Assembly (NCBI GenBank): GCA_028532815.1 | Contig: JAQQAS010000037.1 | Location: forward strand, 1 to 64,000 | Origin: Pleomorphochaeta sp. | GTDB lineage: Bacteria; Spirochaetota; Spirochaetia; Sphaerochaetales; Sphaerochaetaceae | Direction of reading: 5' to 3' | DNA: 64,000 nt | Shown: piece by piece, positions 63,232-64,000 of the stretch | Layout of the letters: each line of letters begins with the position of its first letter | Position numbering within the stretch: position 1 is the stretch's first letter | Notes under the pieces: model-generated | What the model saw: only the letters and a program-made list of their open reading frames with translations | Database searches by the model: none | Told to the model about the DNA's origin: nothing | Translations under genes and position numbers: made by a program

Positions 63232-63260
63232 AGTATAGTTTATAAAATTTAAATTGTAAA
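63232..63260 (-). promoter_or_regulatory. hipBA promoter, start site at the ATG
   Basis: On the minus strand TTTACA (63260-63255), 17 bases and TATACT (63237-63232) end 6 bases before ATG 63225. The first operator abuts the -35. Confidence 0.6.
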
Positions 63261-63360
63261 TATACCTTATAGGGTAAAAAACTATATTTTACCTTATAGG
63301 GTAAAATATATTAATTTACCTTTGAGGGTAAAATTATTAAATATACCTTATAGGGTAAAA
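63261..63360. promoter_or_regulatory. Four HipB-type operators at a 27-base period
   Basis: Four copies of a palindromic site with core TACC-N6-GGTA start at 63263, 63290, 63317 and 63344, exactly 27 bases apart. Three read TACCTTATAGGGTA and the third TACCTTTGAGGGTA. The second is the most symmetric (TTTTACC...GGGTAAAA). The form matches the TATCC-N8-GGATA operators of E. coli hipBA in layout but not in sequence. Confidence 0.8.
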
Positions 63361-63383
63361 ATAGAGTTAAAATCTTAGTATAG

Positions 63384-63509
63384 ATGATAGTAATTAAGTC
63401 AAATTTAGTTTTTTATTTAACTCTAATATTATTTGTTTTCACTTGTGGAGCAACTTTAGTGATGGTATTATTTTATAAAATCTTACAAATTGAAAAGTGT
63501 ATGATTTAA
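63384..63509 (+). CDS. Possible 41-residue single-span membrane peptide
   Basis: A short frame encodes a strongly hydrophobic peptide (LVFYLTLILFVFTCGATLVM, then VLFYKILQIEKCMI), one membrane span with a short charged tail. No Shine-Dalgarno is evident. It lies between the hip operators and the partial two-TM gene, on the same strand as the latter. It could be a small membrane protein, a relic of a longer receptor gene, or chance. Confidence 0.3.
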   Translation: MIVIKSNLVFYLTLILFVFTCGATLVMVLFYKILQIEKCMI

Positions 63510-63659
63510 GAGTAAATTCAAAGTTTACATTGATTTAATCTAAATCCTTCTTTTTAAGTGCTAAAATGCATGTAGACAGGTTTAAGATACTATGAAAAGA
63601 TTAAACTGATATTGAAAATTTGAAGATAGATATAAAAAAATAACATTATAGGAAGTTAT
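63510..63659. other. Spacer before the partial two-TM gene
   Basis: AT-rich, without a clear promoter, repeat or open frame. It ends with AGGAAGTT, the ribosome binding site of the next gene. Confidence 0.4.
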
Positions 63660-64000
63660 ATGGCGAATAGAAAGTGGTTTATTGAACCTAAATATATAGA
63701 AACAAGAGTATATACTTTTTTTATACTTAGTTTTGTTCTAACCTTATTAACTTTATTTTTAGTCTTCTTATCTCATTTTGGTAGAATTGAAAATGAATTG
63801 TGGTTTTTCTTACCATTGATATTATTAGTCGCATTGTTTTTCTATGGTTATTATCACATATATAAACCATATAAAAAGTTTACACATTTACTACAGCTCT
63901 TTAATTCTGGCCAGACATATTCTCATTTTACAGATTTAAAAAATCCACTAAGCAAAGAATTTGAACAAATGGATAATAGGTTAGCACAAATATTAGATAG
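63660..64000 (+). CDS. N-terminal part of a two-TM protein, probably a sensor kinase (3' partial)
   Basis: The frame runs off the window. The 113 visible residues have two membrane segments (FFILSFVLTLLTLFLVFLSH and FFLPLILLVALFFYGYYHIY) with a very short external loop, then a cytosolic linker (YKPYKKFTHLLQLFNSG...LSKEFEQMDNRLAQILD) like the HAMP or linker helix of YesM-type kinases. AGGAAGTT precedes the ATG. It could be the partner of the regulator at 60126, though hipBA lies between them. The kinase domain itself is beyond the window. Confidence 0.55.
   Translation, partial: MANRKWFIEPKYIETRVYTFFILSFVLTLLTLFLVFLSHFGRIENELWFFLPLILLVALFFYGYYHIYKPYKKFTHLLQLFNSGQTYSHFTDLKNPLSKEFEQMDNRLAQILD

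Noticed and set aside
63261-63360. Regularly spaced repeats resembling a tiny CRISPR array
   Set aside because: The repeated unit is palindromic and only about 20 bases, the intervals are shorter than the repeats and uniformly AT-rich, and no cas genes are near. Position at the hipB promoter fits operators.

Overview
The window is a strongly AT-rich bacterial chromosome segment (about 30% G+C by eye) with dense, ordinary bacterial operons. The best guess for the source is a spirochaete, perhaps a host-associated Sphaerochaeta- or Treponema-like lineage. The reasons are a 601-residue alanyl-tRNA synthetase that lacks the usual C-terminal domain (the short form known from Borrelia and Treponema), exported proteins whose signal peptides end in FAGGESE or FANGQSE without a lipobox cysteine, and a low-GC gene set with outer-membrane-like small proteins. 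This placement is an inference. No rRNA, CRISPR array, insertion sequence or phage was seen. There is one tRNA (Phe).

Layout. 1-4000: end of an unknown gene, a terminator, then the oxidative pentose phosphate operon gnd-zwf-pgl. 4000-9100: phosphate operon pstS-pstC-pstA-pstB-phoU behind a probable Pho box; PstA carries a large extra domain resembling PstS. 9100-11640 (minus): phoB-phoR. 12000-23120: a complete-looking inosinate operon purE-C-F-M-N-O-AICARFT-D-L, in which bifunctional PurH is replaced by two separate proteins. 23200-28700: an exported protein, then carB/carA and tRNA-Phe on the minus strand. 28900-31750: dprA and alaS. 32400-35070: a betaine/choline-type ABC transporter (opuCA-CB-CC like). 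35180-38700 (minus): rlmN, a DUF3267 peptidase-like protein, ftsH. 38950-48370: small outer-membrane-like protein, hflX, ychF, a lipoprotein, topA, a tail-anchored PIN/zinc-ribbon protein, an M29 aminopeptidase. 48600-56600: mglBAC galactose/glucose transporter facing a three-gene sensing cassette (sugar-binding protein, YesM-type kinase, YesN-type regulator). 56750-64000 is the most accessory part: a Nudix hydrolase, a PLD-helicase-DUF3427 protein, a second YesN-type regulator, hipA/hipB with four evenly spaced operators, a 41-residue membrane peptide, and the start of a two-TM protein resembling a sensor kinase.

How the parts work together. Phosphate sensing (PhoBR, PhoU) and uptake (PstSCAB) sit side by side and share 11-bp-periodic TTAACA repeats in front of pstS and phoB. 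The pentose phosphate operon supplies NADPH and ribose phosphate, the pur operon turns PRPP into IMP, and carAB supplies carbamoyl phosphate. The pur and car promoters share an identical 13-bp element (TTTTGCAACAAAT), which suggests one nucleotide-responsive regulator. Several genes (dprA, alaS, both yesN-like genes, hipB and perhaps phoB) have no Shine-Dalgarno sequence but a well-formed -35/-10 promoter whose -10 box ends 6-8 bases before the start codon, so leaderless transcripts are predicted.

I saw no unmistakably new multi-gene system. The strongest leads are the shared pur/car operator, the leaderless gene set, the PstS-like insert in PstA, the 27-bp-periodic HipB operators, and the PIN/zinc-ribbon/TM protein.
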